Both the position numbers and the translations under genes were made by a program. Shown here piece by piece: positions 23,861-32,953 of a DNA stretch of 64,000 bases. Origin of the DNA: CAZSXU01 sp964610505 (lineage in GTDB: Bacteria > Arandabacterota > Arandabacteria > JAGLYR01); contig CAZSXU010000015.1 of the NCBI GenBank assembly GCA_964610505.1, forward strand, positions 38,103 to 102,102. Reading direction: 5' to 3'. Numbering within the stretch: position 1 is the stretch's first letter; each line of letters starts with the position of its first letter. The notes below the pieces were generated by a model, which did not search any database, had not been told where the DNA came from, and was given only the letters and a program-made list of their open reading frames with translations.

Positions 23861-26800
23861 ATGCTGAACAAACTCATCGCCAAGGTCTTCGGGACCAAGC
23901 ACGAACGCGACATTCGCAGGATCCGCCCGTTGGTGGGCGAGATCAATCGAATTGCTCAAACCTACCGCGTCCTCGGAGATGCCGAACTTCGGGCAAAGAC
24001 CGGAGAATTCCGCGCGCGACTCCGTTCCGGGGAGACCGTCGATGACCTCCTGCCCGAGGCCTTCGCGGCCGTCAAGGAGACCTGCCGCCGGCTGACGGGC
24101 AAGACATGGAAAGTCTGCGGTCTCGACGTGACCTGGGACATGGTTCCCTTCGACGTGCAGCTGATCGGGGCTGTGGTCCTCCATCAGGGGAAGATCGCCG
24201 AGATGGCCACAGGCGAAGGAAAGACTCTGGTTGCAACCATGCCGGTCTATCTCAACGCGCTCACCGGGAAAGGCGTGCACCTGGTCACGGTCAACGACTA
24301 CCTTGCACTTCGCGATTCGGAATGGATGGGCAAGATCTACGAGTTCCTGGGGCTCTCGGTCGGTTGCATTCAGCATGATATGGAGCCTCCCGAGAGACGG
24401 GTGAAGTATCGCGCGGACATCACCTATGGGACGAACAACGAGTTTGGTTTCGACTACCTGCGTGACAACATGGCTGTCCGCGCGGAGGACCGCGTACAGA
24501 GAGGACACCACTACACGATCGTGGACGAGGTCGACAGTGTCCTCGTGGACGAGGCCCGGACCCCTCTCATCATCTCGGGCCCGGTGGGCCACAGCGAGGA
24601 TCAGAAGTTTTCGAAACTGAAACCTCTGGTCGAGCGGCTGGTCAAGAGACAGACACTCCTGGTCAACGAGGTTCTCAGCGAGGCAGAGGGGTTGCTTACC
24701 GAGGGTGAAGACTACGAGGCGGGCATCCGTCTGCTTCAGGTACACCGTGCGGCGCCGAAGAACAAGCGGTTCATGAAGCTTCTCCAGCGACCGGGCGTGA
24801 AAAAGCTCATCAACCAGGTGGAAGCCGATTACATGCGGGAACGGCGCCTTCCCATGGTCGACGAGGATTTGTACTTCAGCATTGACGAGAAGGCCAATAT
24901 CACGGGTCTGAGCGACAAGGGGCGGGAGTTCCTCTCGCCGGGAGAGAAGGAGCTTTTCGTTCTCCCGGACCTGAGCGTAGGGCTGGAGGAGATCGACTGC
25001 AATGAGACCGTAGGCACGGAAGAGAAGGCTCGAAAGAAGGAAGAACTCCACCGCTTGTACGCCGAGCGAAGCGACACGGTCCATGCATTGGGCCAGTTGT
25101 TGAAGGCCTACTCACTCTTCGAGCGGGATGTCGAATACGTGGTCCAGGCCGGCAAGGTCCTCATCGTGGATCAATTCACGGGACGCCTGATGCCGGGACG
25201 GAGGTTCAGCGACGGTCTTCATCAGGCCCTGGAAGCGAAGGAAGGGGTGACCGTTGAGCGGGAAACCCAGACGTTCGCAACCATCACGCTTCAAAACTAC
25301 TTCCGAATGTACGATAAGCTGGCGGGAATGACGGGAACGGCGGAGACGGAGGCCGGCGAGCTGTGGGAAATCTACAAGCTGGACGTGGTCGTCATCCCCA
25401 CCAACGAGGCCGTTCGGCGGATGGACTACAATGACGTCATCTATCGAACGAAGCGCGAGAAGTACAACGCCATCGTGGAAGAGATCGCGGTGCTCTACGA
25501 GATGGGGCGCCCGGTGTTGGTGGGGACCGTCTCGGTGGAGGTTTCCGAAGTTCTGAGCCGAATGCTGAAGATGCGGAAGATCCCGCACAACGTTCTGAAT
25601 GCGAAGCATCACCAGCGGGAAGCGGAGATCGTTGCGCTGGCCGGGCACAAGCAGGCGGTGACCATTGCCACGAACATGGCGGGCCGCGGAACCGATATCA
25701 AGCTCGGCTCAGGGGTCGTCACCTGTGATACCTGTTGTCTCTTCTGTGAGACCAAAGACTGCGATCGTTGTGAGCATGAGCGCAAGGACTGTGAGCGGGA
25801 GGTGCCCTGCGGGCTCCACATCGTTGGCACCGAGCGACACGAGAGCCGGCGCATCGACCGCCAGCTCCGGGGGCGGTCGGGGCGTCAGGGCGATCCCGGC
25901 TCGTCGCGCTTCTATATGTCGCTGGAAGACGACCTGATGCGCCTGTTCGGGACCGAGAGGATATCGGGGATCATGGACCGGCTCGGTGTCCAGGAGGGTG
26001 AGGTCATTGAGCACCCGCTCGTCACGCGAGCGATCGAGCGGGCTCAGAAGCGGGTCGAGGGATACAACTTCGGTATTCGAAAGCATCTCCTGGAATACGA
26101 CGACGTGATGAATCAGCAGCGAAACGTCGTCTATGCACGCCGCCTTCGCGTTCTGGAGGGCGCCGATCTCTCCGATGACATTCGAGAGATGCTGTCGGCC
26201 GTCGTGGATCGATGGATGGATCTCTACGCGCCCGAGGGCACCTACGCGGACGAGTGGAACATCAGCGGGTTGGAGGCCGACATTTTCGGTCTAACCCTCA
26301 AGCCGGAGAAGCTCAAGGGTCAGTGGACCAAGAGGGAAAGCCGCGAAGAACTTCATGAGGCGGTGCTGGGCACGATCATGGAGGCGTATCGGCAAAAAGA
26401 GAAGGAGGTCACGCCGGAGCGGATGCGGGAGCTGGAACGCCAGGTCATGATGCACGTGATCGACGCCAGCTGGCGGGACCACCTCTACGAGCTTGACGAG
26501 CTCAAGGGCGGGATCGGCCTGAGGGCTTACGGGCAGAAGGACCCCCTTCTCGAATACAAGTCAGAGGCGTTCAAGCTGTTCCTCGAATTGGACGGGCGCA
26601 TTGAAGACGAATCCCTGAGATTTCTCTTCCGGGCGCAACTGAGTGCGCCGCCGCCCCTTACGAAGTCGCCCGCCGGGGCGGCGATAAAGGAAGAGCACCG
26701 GTCCCCGGCCCCGCTCCACAGCGTCGGGCCCTCGCCGCCGGACCCGCCCGCCGGGAGATCGCGTACATCGCGAGGACAGGCGAGCGACTTCGGAAGCACC

Positions 26801-26938
26801 AGAACCCCGGTCGGCTCTCCCGATAGGCATAGAAAGCCTTCGGTTCGGTCCGAGCGAAAGGTCGGGCGCAACGATCCCTGCCCCTGCGGGTCCGGGAAGA
26901 AATACAAGAAGTGTTGCGGCGCCGCGGCGGCGAAATAA
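23861..26938 (+). CDS. secA: Preprotein translocase ATPase SecA with Cys-rich insertion
   Basis: SecA (1025 residues) powers export through SecYEG. Walker A ATGEGKT is near residue 115 and the DEAD-like IVDEVDSVLVDEART near 221. The second nucleotide-binding domain has NMAGRGTDIKLG (to residue 616) and RQLRGRSGRQGDPGSS. The helical wing and scaffold follow, then a Pro-rich linker and a C-terminal SEC-C zinc motif DPCPCGSGKKYKKCCG. Unusual is residues 622-650: eight cysteines (622, 625, 626, 629, 634, 637, 644, 650) and His639 inserted just before GLHIVGTERHESRRID, where most SecA proteins have a short loop. It is the only sec gene in the window. Confidence 0.97.
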   Translation: MLNKLIAKVFGTKHERDIRRIRPLVGEINRIAQTYRVLGDAELRAKTGEFRARLRSGETVDDLLPEAFAAVKETCRRLTGKTWKVCGLDVTWDMVPFDVQLIGAVVLHQGKIAEMATGEGKTLVATMPVYLNALTGKGVHLVTVNDYLALRDSEWMGKIYEFLGLSVGCIQHDMEPPERRVKYRADITYGTNNEFGFDYLRDNMAVRAEDRVQRGHHYTIVDEVDSVLVDEARTPLIISGPVGHSEDQKFSKLKPLVERLVKRQTLLVNEVLSEAEGLLTEGEDYEAGIRLLQVHRAAPKNKRFMKLLQRPGVKKLINQVEADYMRERRLPMVDEDLYFSIDEKANITGLSDKGREFLSPGEKELFVLPDLSVGLEEIDCNETVGTEEKARKKEELHRLYAERSDTVHALGQLLKAYSLFERDVEYVVQAGKVLIVDQFTGRLMPGRRFSDGLHQALEAKEGVTVERETQTFATITLQNYFRMYDKLAGMTGTAETEAGELWEIYKLDVVVIPTNEAVRRMDYNDVIYRTKREKYNAIVEEIAVLYEMGRPVLVGTVSVEVSEVLSRMLKMRKIPHNVLNAKHHQREAEIVALAGHKQAVTIATNMAGRGTDIKLGSGVVTCDTCCLFCETKDCDRCEHERKDCEREVPCGLHIVGTERHESRRIDRQLRGRSGRQGDPGSSRFYMSLEDDLMRLFGTERISGIMDRLGVQEGEVIEHPLVTRAIERAQKRVEGYNFGIRKHLLEYDDVMNQQRNVVYARRLRVLEGADLSDDIREMLSAVVDRWMDLYAPEGTYADEWNISGLEADIFGLTLKPEKLKGQWTKRESREELHEAVLGTIMEAYRQKEKEVTPERMRELERQVMMHVIDASWRDHLYELDELKGGIGLRAYGQKDPLLEYKSEAFKLFLELDGRIEDESLRFLFRAQLSAPPPLTKSPAGAAIKEEHRSPAPLHSVGPSPPDPPAGRSRTSRGQASDFGSTRTPVGSPDRHRKPSVRSERKVGRNDPCPCGSGKKYKKCCGAAAAK

Positions 26939-26941
26939 GAC

Positions 26942-26970
26942 TTGATCATCCCGCCGCCCTGTGTTACTTT
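26942..26970 (+). promoter_or_regulatory. Possible promoter of smg-topA
   Basis: TTGATC (26942-26947) and TACTTT (26965-26970) lie 17 bases apart just after the secA stop and about 38 bases before the smg start. No terminator is seen after secA, so read-through is also possible. Confidence 0.35.
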
Positions 26971-27007
26971 ATCGGGAAAGTGGGAGCCGACAGTTGGGAG
27001 ATGCTCG

Positions 27008-27487
27008 ATGGACGATCGTACAAACCGTCTCTTGATGCAAATGATCGAGAGAATCCTGGCCGAGCCCGGGTCGGTCGAAGACATGGATTCGCTTGTCGAA
27101 TACTTGTCGATGCTCGGATTCACCAGCGCGGAGGTAGGCCACGCCATGGGGTGGTTGCTCTCCGCCCGTGCGGACACCGGAGAAACGTCTCCTTTGGGCC
27201 GGATGGGTCGCAGCCCCCGGTCGATTCGGGTACTTCACGAAACGGAGTCCTGCCTGCTCACGACCACGGCTCAGGGGTATCTGATTCAGTTGAGAGAGCT
27301 GGGCGTGTTGGACGACGTCATGGTGGAAAAGGTGATTCAGGCGGCGCTGGTGGGGGGGGACGAGGTTCTGGATCGGGATGAGGTCGCGGAGATCGCCGCC
27401 AGTGTCATTCTGACCTCGGGAGGGAAGTCCGCGCTGATTTCTATTGGAGCGCTGCCCGTGCACCCGGGGACGGATCTGGTTCACTAG
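27008..27487 (+). CDS. Smg/DUF494-like protein
   Basis: This 159-residue protein resembles the Smg (DUF494) family in layout: an N-terminal helix RTNRLLMQMIERILAEPG, a hairpin LGFTSAEVGHAMGWLLSARAD, then a region with CLLTTTAQGYLIQLRELGVLDDVMVEKVIQAAL and an acidic helix DRDEVAEIAASVIL. The family lies upstream of topA in proteobacteria, as here, which supports the call. The function is unknown. The ATG at 27008 follows GGGAG at about eight bases. The C-terminus (SIGALPVHPGTDLVH) is an extension I cannot match. Confidence 0.75.
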   Translation: MDDRTNRLLMQMIERILAEPGSVEDMDSLVEYLSMLGFTSAEVGHAMGWLLSARADTGETSPLGRMGRSPRSIRVLHETESCLLTTTAQGYLIQLRELGVLDDVMVEKVIQAALVGGDEVLDRDEVAEIAASVILTSGGKSALISIGALPVHPGTDLVH

Positions 27488-27695
27488 TGGCTGAGTTGGA
27501 TGTTGGGTGGGGAGGTCGTGAAATCATCGGATGGGATGAATCGCCGTCTTCGCCAGACGGCTTTGATTTTGTAGACGGGTCTGGCTTCGCGGCGGGGACA
27601 TGTTGGAAGACTGCGGCCGGAGAGCCGCAGCCGGTGCGGATGAGATTCCGGCTCGATGGATTTCCCCGCTGTGGTTTTCGAGGGAGCGTGAGTAC

Positions 27696-29939
27696 GTGGG
27701 CAAGTCTCTAGTGATTGTTGAGTCGCCGGCCAAAGCTCGCACGATCGCCAAGTACCTGGGGCCGGATTTCGACGTCAAGGCGTCAATGGGCCACGTTCGG
27801 GACCTGCCGGTGCGAAAACTGGGCGTGGACGTCGACAAGGATTTCGAGCCCAGTTACATCACCATCCGGGGTCAGGGGAAAACGCTCAAGACCCTCCGGA
27901 CGGCGTCGGGGAAGGCGAAGGAGATCTTTCTCGCCCCCGATCCGGACCGCGAGGGAGAAGCCATCGCCTGGCATCTGGCACATGTTCTGGGCGGCCGGTC
28001 GAAGAAGATTCGGCGCGTGTTGTTCAATGAGATTACGCAGAAGGTGATCCGTCAGGCTTTCGACGAGGCCGGCGAGATCGATCTCCATAAGGTGGACGCA
28101 CAACAGGCGCGGCGGATCATGGACCGGTTGGTGGGTTACCAGGTGAGTCCCCTTTTGTGGAAGGTGGTGCGCCGGGGGATCAGCGCCGGCCGCGTGCAAT
28201 CGGTTGCGCTGCGACTGGTGTGTGAGCGGGAAGCCGAAATCGAAGCGTTCGTTCCCAACGAGTATTGGACCCTGGAGGTCGACCTCACGGTTGCGTCCGG
28301 GGAGACGGTTCGGGCGAAGGCGGTCAAGCGTGATGGAGAGAAGCTGGAGATTGGATCCGCCGACGAGGCCGAGAGCATCGTCCGGGAGTTCCAATCGCTG
28401 GCGTTCGTGCTGTCCGACGTTACCAAAAAGGCGAGACAACGCAGGCCGAAAGCGCCCTTCATTACGAGTACGTTGCAGCAAGCGGCATCCAGGCGACTCC
28501 GAATGACCGCGCGGCAGACGATGAGCGTGGCGCAGGAGCTGTACGAGGGACTGGAAACGGCCGAAGGCGAGCTCGTGGGACTCATCACGTACATGCGTAC
28601 GGATTCCACGCGTGTCTCGGCGGAGGCCTCCGGCGAGGCGAGAGAGTTCATCACGGACCGGTTCGGGGGCGAGTACGCGTACGACAAGCCGCCGTCCTAC
28701 AAACCGCGCAAGGGTGTTCAGGATGCGCACGAGGCGATTCGACCGACATCGGTGATGCGGACTCCCGACAGCCTCAAAGGGTCCCTCTCCGCAAGGCAGT
28801 ACAAGCTGTACAAGCTGATTTGGGAGAAGTTCGTGGCCTCCCAGATGCGGCCGGCCCGCTTCGAGGTGACGGCGTTCGAGATCACGGCGGGGCGCTATGG
28901 TCTTCGGGCCAGCAGTTCCAAGCTGATGTTCCCGGGTTTCCTGGCTGTCTACAAGGAGGACGACGCGGACGAGGAAGAAGCCGGACCGGGCCTGCCGGAT
29001 GTGAAACGGGGGGAGAACCTGACCCTGGCCGGTACTCTTCCCGAGCAGCATTTCACGGAACCTCCGCCGCGGTACACGGAAGCCACGCTGATTCGGGAAC
29101 TGGAAGCCAAGGGCATCGGCCGGCCCAGTACGTATGCGACTATCATCGGCACCATCCTGGCACGCAAGTACGTCTCCAAGGAGAAGACGGCCATCGCTCC
29201 GACGCCCTTGGGTACGACGGTCTGGAATCTGCTCGGGGAATGGTTCCCGGACGTATTCAACGTCACGTTTACGGCGCGAATGGAATCGGAGCTGGATCGA
29301 ATCGAGTCCGGAGAAGACCGCTGGGTGAACGTGGTGCGGGAGTTCTACGATCCTTTCAAGAAGGATCTCGACAATCTGACCTCGAAGACGGCCGAACTGA
29401 AGAAGAGTCTCCAGACAGAGACCGAAGAGGCCTGTCCCGAGTGCGGGAAAACGCTGGTGATCAAATGGGGCCGTGGGGGACAGTTCCTGGCCTGCACCGG
29501 CTTCCCCGATTGCCGGTATTCCCGATCGCTCCCGGGCGAGGAGCCGCGCGAGGAACCGACCGACGAGCTATGCGACAAGTGCGGCGCTCCGATGGTCATT
29601 CGCCGCGGCCGCTTCGGACGGTTCTTGGCCTGTTCGAAGTACCCCGAGTGCAAGAACACCCGTTCGGTGAGTCTCGGAATTCCCTGTCCGGAAGAAGGGT
29701 GCCGAGGCGAGCTGGTGGAACGACGGACAAAACGGGGACGAGAGTTCTACGGTTGCAGCGAGTACCCCAACTGCAAGTTCGCGACGTGGAACCGGCCCGT
29801 GAAGCGACCGTGCCCCGACTGCAGCAAGGGCCTGTTGGTGGAGAAGCAGTCGAAGGCCAAGGGGCGGTATCTCACCTGTCTACAGTGCAAGTCGGAGATT
29901 CCTCTTCCCGACGAGGAAGGGGAGGCGACCGGCGGGTGA
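27696..29939 (+). CDS. topA: DNA topoisomerase I (type IA)
   Basis: TopA (747 residues) relaxes negative supercoils. The Toprim domain starts at KSLVIVESPAKARTIAKYLG and contains APDPDREGEAIAWHLA. The catalytic Tyr299 lies in GLITYMRTDSTR. VQDAHEAIRPTS and GIGRPSTYATIIGTI complete the core. Four C-terminal zinc-ribbon repeats follow (CPECGKTLV..., CDKCGAPMV..., CPEEGCRGE..., CPDCSKGLL...), the last with a CLQC pair. The GTG at 27696 with GAGGGAG nine bases upstream is the best start. An upstream frame extension to 27600 is unlike the family. It heads a topA-trmFO-xerC-hslVU set like that of Firmicutes and other phyla. Confidence 0.96.
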   Translation: MGKSLVIVESPAKARTIAKYLGPDFDVKASMGHVRDLPVRKLGVDVDKDFEPSYITIRGQGKTLKTLRTASGKAKEIFLAPDPDREGEAIAWHLAHVLGGRSKKIRRVLFNEITQKVIRQAFDEAGEIDLHKVDAQQARRIMDRLVGYQVSPLLWKVVRRGISAGRVQSVALRLVCEREAEIEAFVPNEYWTLEVDLTVASGETVRAKAVKRDGEKLEIGSADEAESIVREFQSLAFVLSDVTKKARQRRPKAPFITSTLQQAASRRLRMTARQTMSVAQELYEGLETAEGELVGLITYMRTDSTRVSAEASGEAREFITDRFGGEYAYDKPPSYKPRKGVQDAHEAIRPTSVMRTPDSLKGSLSARQYKLYKLIWEKFVASQMRPARFEVTAFEITAGRYGLRASSSKLMFPGFLAVYKEDDADEEEAGPGLPDVKRGENLTLAGTLPEQHFTEPPPRYTEATLIRELEAKGIGRPSTYATIIGTILARKYVSKEKTAIAPTPLGTTVWNLLGEWFPDVFNVTFTARMESELDRIESGEDRWVNVVREFYDPFKKDLDNLTSKTAELKKSLQTETEEACPECGKTLVIKWGRGGQFLACTGFPDCRYSRSLPGEEPREEPTDELCDKCGAPMVIRRGRFGRFLACSKYPECKNTRSVSLGIPCPEEGCRGELVERRTKRGREFYGCSEYPNCKFATWNRPVKRPCPDCSKGLLVEKQSKAKGRYLTCLQCKSEIPLPDEEGEATGG

Positions 29940-29945
29940 AGTTGA

Positions 29946-31301
29946 ATGCATGCGACGGTGATTGGCGGCGGACTGGCCGGATCTGAGGCCGCGTGGCGGG
30001 CGGCCGAGAGCGGCGTGGATGTCACGCTGTTCGAGATGCGGCCCCGGGTTCAGACCCCGGCGCACCGGACCGGCCGACTGGCGGAACTGGTGTGCAGCAA
30101 TTCGCTCAAGTCACGCCTCCTGACCACGGCGGGCGGGCTGCTGAAGGCCGAACTCGGGCTTCTCGGCTCGGTGATTCTGCAGGAGGCGGAGAACCACGCG
30201 GTTCCCGCAGGTTCCGCCTTGGCCGTCGACCGGATCCGGTTCTCCGAGGCCGTGACCCGGCGGATTGAACGGCACCCGAGAATCACCGTCGTTCGCAAGG
30301 AAGTCAAATCTCTCCCTCCGGAGGATCGGGCCACCGTCGTCGCCTCCGGCCCATTGACCTCGCCGAGTCTGGCCAATGCACTCGAGGGCGTGGTGGGTGG
30401 GGAGTACCTGTCTTTCTACGATGCCATCTCTCCCATCGTGATGCAGGATTCCATCGATTTGTGTTTGCTTTTTCGGGCGGCGCGGTACGATAAGGGTGAG
30501 GCGGACTATCTGAACTGCCCCCTGACGCGCGAGGAGTACCACGATTTCATCGATGCCCTTGTCCACGCCGAGCGATTCGAGCCTCGGCCTTTCGAGCGGG
30601 GCAAGTTTTTCGCCGCCTGTGCCCCGGTCGAGGACCTGGCGTCTCGGGGGGTCGATACGCTGGCTTTTGGATGCATGCGTCCGGTGGGGCTTGTGGATCC
30701 CAAGACGGGCGAGAGACCGCATGCCGTGGTCCAGCTTCGGAGTGAGACGTCCGAGGGAACCCTGTACTCCCTCGTGGGGATGCAGACCCGCCTCAGACAC
30801 GGGGAGCAGCGCCGGGTCTTCCGGATGATTCCGGGATTGGCGCGCGCCGAATTTGCGCGGTACGGGAGTCTCCATCGAAACACGTTTATCTGCTCGCCGC
30901 GCGTGATCCGGACGACGCTCGAACACCGCACGCGCAAGGGTCTCTTCCTGGCGGGTCAGCTGACGGGGGCGGAGGGATACGTCGAGTCCGTTGCCCTGGG
31001 GTGGTTGGCGGGACACAACGTCGGGCGATACGTGAGGGGGCAGAATCCTCTCGTTCCACCGAGAGAAACGGTGCTCGGGTCGCTCGTGCGTTGGCTGGCA
31101 ACCTCTTCACCCGAGGGGTACCAGCCCATGAATGCGAACTTCGGTCTGTTGCCTCCCCTGCAACGTCGGGCCGCCTCGAAGCGGGAGCGGTACAAGCAGA
31201 TGTCCGACCGGGCCGTGGCGGCCATGCGGGATTGGGCGGAACACCTGGGTGTCGAACGGGATCGAGGAGAAGGGGTGATCAACGTTGAGGGTCGCAGTTA
31301 G
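29946..31301 (+). CDS. trmFO: Folate-dependent tRNA (uracil-54-C5) methyltransferase TrmFO
   Basis: TrmFO (451 residues) uses methylenetetrahydrofolate and FAD to make m5U54 in tRNA. The FAD-binding VIGGGLAGSEAAWRAAESGVDVTLFEMRP opens the protein. Further signatures are LVCSNSLKS, YDAISPIV, NCPLTREEYHDFIDAL, FACCAPVE-like FAACAPVEDLA and QLTGAEGYVESVALGWLAG. The ATG is six bases after the topA stop. The gene overlaps xerC by 17 bases, so topA-trmFO-xerC are coupled. There are no changes in the motifs I can check. Confidence 0.96.
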   Translation: MHATVIGGGLAGSEAAWRAAESGVDVTLFEMRPRVQTPAHRTGRLAELVCSNSLKSRLLTTAGGLLKAELGLLGSVILQEAENHAVPAGSALAVDRIRFSEAVTRRIERHPRITVVRKEVKSLPPEDRATVVASGPLTSPSLANALEGVVGGEYLSFYDAISPIVMQDSIDLCLLFRAARYDKGEADYLNCPLTREEYHDFIDALVHAERFEPRPFERGKFFAACAPVEDLASRGVDTLAFGCMRPVGLVDPKTGERPHAVVQLRSETSEGTLYSLVGMQTRLRHGEQRRVFRMIPGLARAEFARYGSLHRNTFICSPRVIRTTLEHRTRKGLFLAGQLTGAEGYVESVALGWLAGHNVGRYVRGQNPLVPPRETVLGSLVRWLATSSPEGYQPMNANFGLLPPLQRRAASKRERYKQMSDRAVAAMRDWAEHLGVERDRGEGVINVEGRS

Positions 31302-32199
31302 ACGTTTCCTCGACTACCTGGTGGGCGAGAGGAACGCGTCCCGGCACACCCTCACCGCCTACCGGAATGATCTGGCCCAATTCGAGGATTTCCTGGGAAG
31401 GGAATCTCCCGGTGCCTTGAAGCGGCTGGACGGCGTTGATCGCCACCTCATCCGCCACTTCCTGGCGGAGCTGGGGGCCCGCGGATGTTCGAGAAATACG
31501 CTCGCGCGGAAGCTGGCGACGCTCAGGACGTTTTTTCGATTTCTGTGCCGGGAAGGAAGCGTATCCTCGAATCCGGCACGCTACGTGTCCAGCGCGCGGC
31601 GGGGGCGGAAACTCCCCGACTTCATCGGCGTGCATGAGGCCGAGCGCCTGATGGCGCTTCCCCGCAGGGATTCCGACCTCGGCCAGAGAGATCTGGCCAT
31701 TCTCGAGATTCTCTACGGCTCGGGGTTGAGACTTGCGGAACTGACGGGGCTCAATCTCATGGATGTGGATTTCTATGCCTCGACACTGACCGTGCGCGGC
31801 AAGGGAAAGAAGGAGAGAATCGTTCCCATGGGGCGGATGGCGACACGGGCGCTGGATGCGTATCTGCCCGCGCGGGAGAGGGTGATGGCAAGGGCGAAGC
31901 AAAATCGAGTGGAAGGGCAGGCGGGTCCCCTGCTGGTCAACCGCTCGGGTGGGCGGCTGGGAGCGCGAAGCGTTCAACGGATCGTAGGGAAATACCTGAG
32001 TCGAGTGGCAGAGGCTCGAGGGACGCACCCGCATGTTCTCCGCCATTCGTTTGCGACGCATCTCCTCGATCGCGGCGCCGATCTGCGCGCGGTGCAGGAA
32101 CTCCTGGGTCACCGTAGCCTGTCTTCAACCCAGGTGTATACGCATGTGTCCGTCGACCGGCTGAAGGAAGCCTACACCCGCGGGCACCCGAGAGCCTAG
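31285..32199 (+). CDS. xerC: Tyrosine recombinase XerC
   Basis: This 304-residue site-specific recombinase resolves chromosome dimers at dif with a XerD partner. The N-terminal SAM-like domain (FLDYLVGERNASRHTLTAYRNDL) is followed by the catalytic domain: Arg in YGSGLRLAELTGL (about residue 149), Lys in VRGKGKKERIVP, HVLRHSFATHLLDRGADLRAVQELLGHRSL and the nucleophilic Tyr in STQVYTHVS. The start is TTG, inside trmFO, with AGGAGAAGGGG upstream. Context (before hslV) identifies it as the housekeeping Xer rather than an integrase. No dif-like site was found nearby. Confidence 0.93.
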   Translation: MRVAVRRFLDYLVGERNASRHTLTAYRNDLAQFEDFLGRESPGALKRLDGVDRHLIRHFLAELGARGCSRNTLARKLATLRTFFRFLCREGSVSSNPARYVSSARRGRKLPDFIGVHEAERLMALPRRDSDLGQRDLAILEILYGSGLRLAELTGLNLMDVDFYASTLTVRGKGKKERIVPMGRMATRALDAYLPARERVMARAKQNRVEGQAGPLLVNRSGGRLGARSVQRIVGKYLSRVAEARGTHPHVLRHSFATHLLDRGADLRAVQELLGHRSLSSTQVYTHVSVDRLKEAYTRGHPRA

Positions 32200-32397
32200 C
32201 CTGGGTGATGCACGAGTCCGAAGAAGCGTCCGCGCGTGAACTGGCGAGAGCAATGGAGAAGTAGGAAATACAGCATGGATCCCGGACGAGGGCGTCACCT
32301 GGAAACCCGCTTCCGGGTGAGCACAACTACCGCTTCTTCGCTGCCAGCGGGATGCCCAAAACGGCGGATGCCTGGTGCCGCAGCGAGAGGATGAGCG

Positions 32398-32943
32398 ATG
32401 TCTGAAGAGAGGAAAGCTTCACGATCGACCACCGTCCTGGCCGTTCGGAGAAACGGTGAATCCGTGATGGGCGGGGACGGTCAGGTTTCGTTCAAGGACA
32501 CGGTTCTCAAGAGGGGAGCCAATAAGGTTCGCCGTCTGTACCACGGGAAAGTCCTGGCCGGGTTCGCGGGGACGACGGCCGACTCGATCACCCTGTTTGA
32601 GAAGTTCGACGGCTACCTGGAGCGGCACAAGGGCAACCTGGCGCGGGCGGCCATCGAGATGGCGAAAGAATGGCGAACCGACCGGGTGCTGCGGAGACTC
32701 GAGGCTATGCTGATCGTCGCCGACAAGGAACAATCGTTTCTGGTCTCGGGCTCCGGAGACGTGATTGAGCCCGACGACGATGTCCTGGCGATCGGGTCCG
32801 GAGGAGCCTACGCGCTGGCCGCGGCCCGGGCGCTCATGGCACACACGGAGCTGGGAGCCAAAGAGATCGTGGAGATCTCGCTTCACATTGCGGCCGACAT
32901 TTGCGTGTACACGAATGACCAGATCCGGGTCGAGAATCTCTGA
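32398..32943 (+). CDS. hslV: ATP-dependent protease peptidase subunit HslV
   Basis: HslV (181 residues) is the dodecameric threonine protease of the HslUV (ClpQY) complex. The propeptide ends before Thr11-Thr12 in SRSTTVLAVRRNG, so Thr is the new N-terminal nucleophile after processing. MGGDGQVSFKDTVLK, FAGTTADSITLFEKF and IGSGGAYALAAARALMAHTELGA are typical of the fold. The 198 bases between xerC and this gene hold nothing I recognise. The stop is followed within 11 bases by hslU. Confidence 0.96.
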   Translation: MSEERKASRSTTVLAVRRNGESVMGGDGQVSFKDTVLKRGANKVRRLYHGKVLAGFAGTTADSITLFEKFDGYLERHKGNLARAAIEMAKEWRTDRVLRRLEAMLIVADKEQSFLVSGSGDVIEPDDDVLAIGSGGAYALAAARALMAHTELGAKEIVEISLHIAADICVYTNDQIRVENL

Positions 32944-32953
32944 AGGAGTCGTG

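Noticed and set aside
32765..32953. Extending hslU upstream into hslV
   Set aside because: The extra 63 residues are a shadow frame of hslV with no family match. ATG 32954 has AAGGAG.
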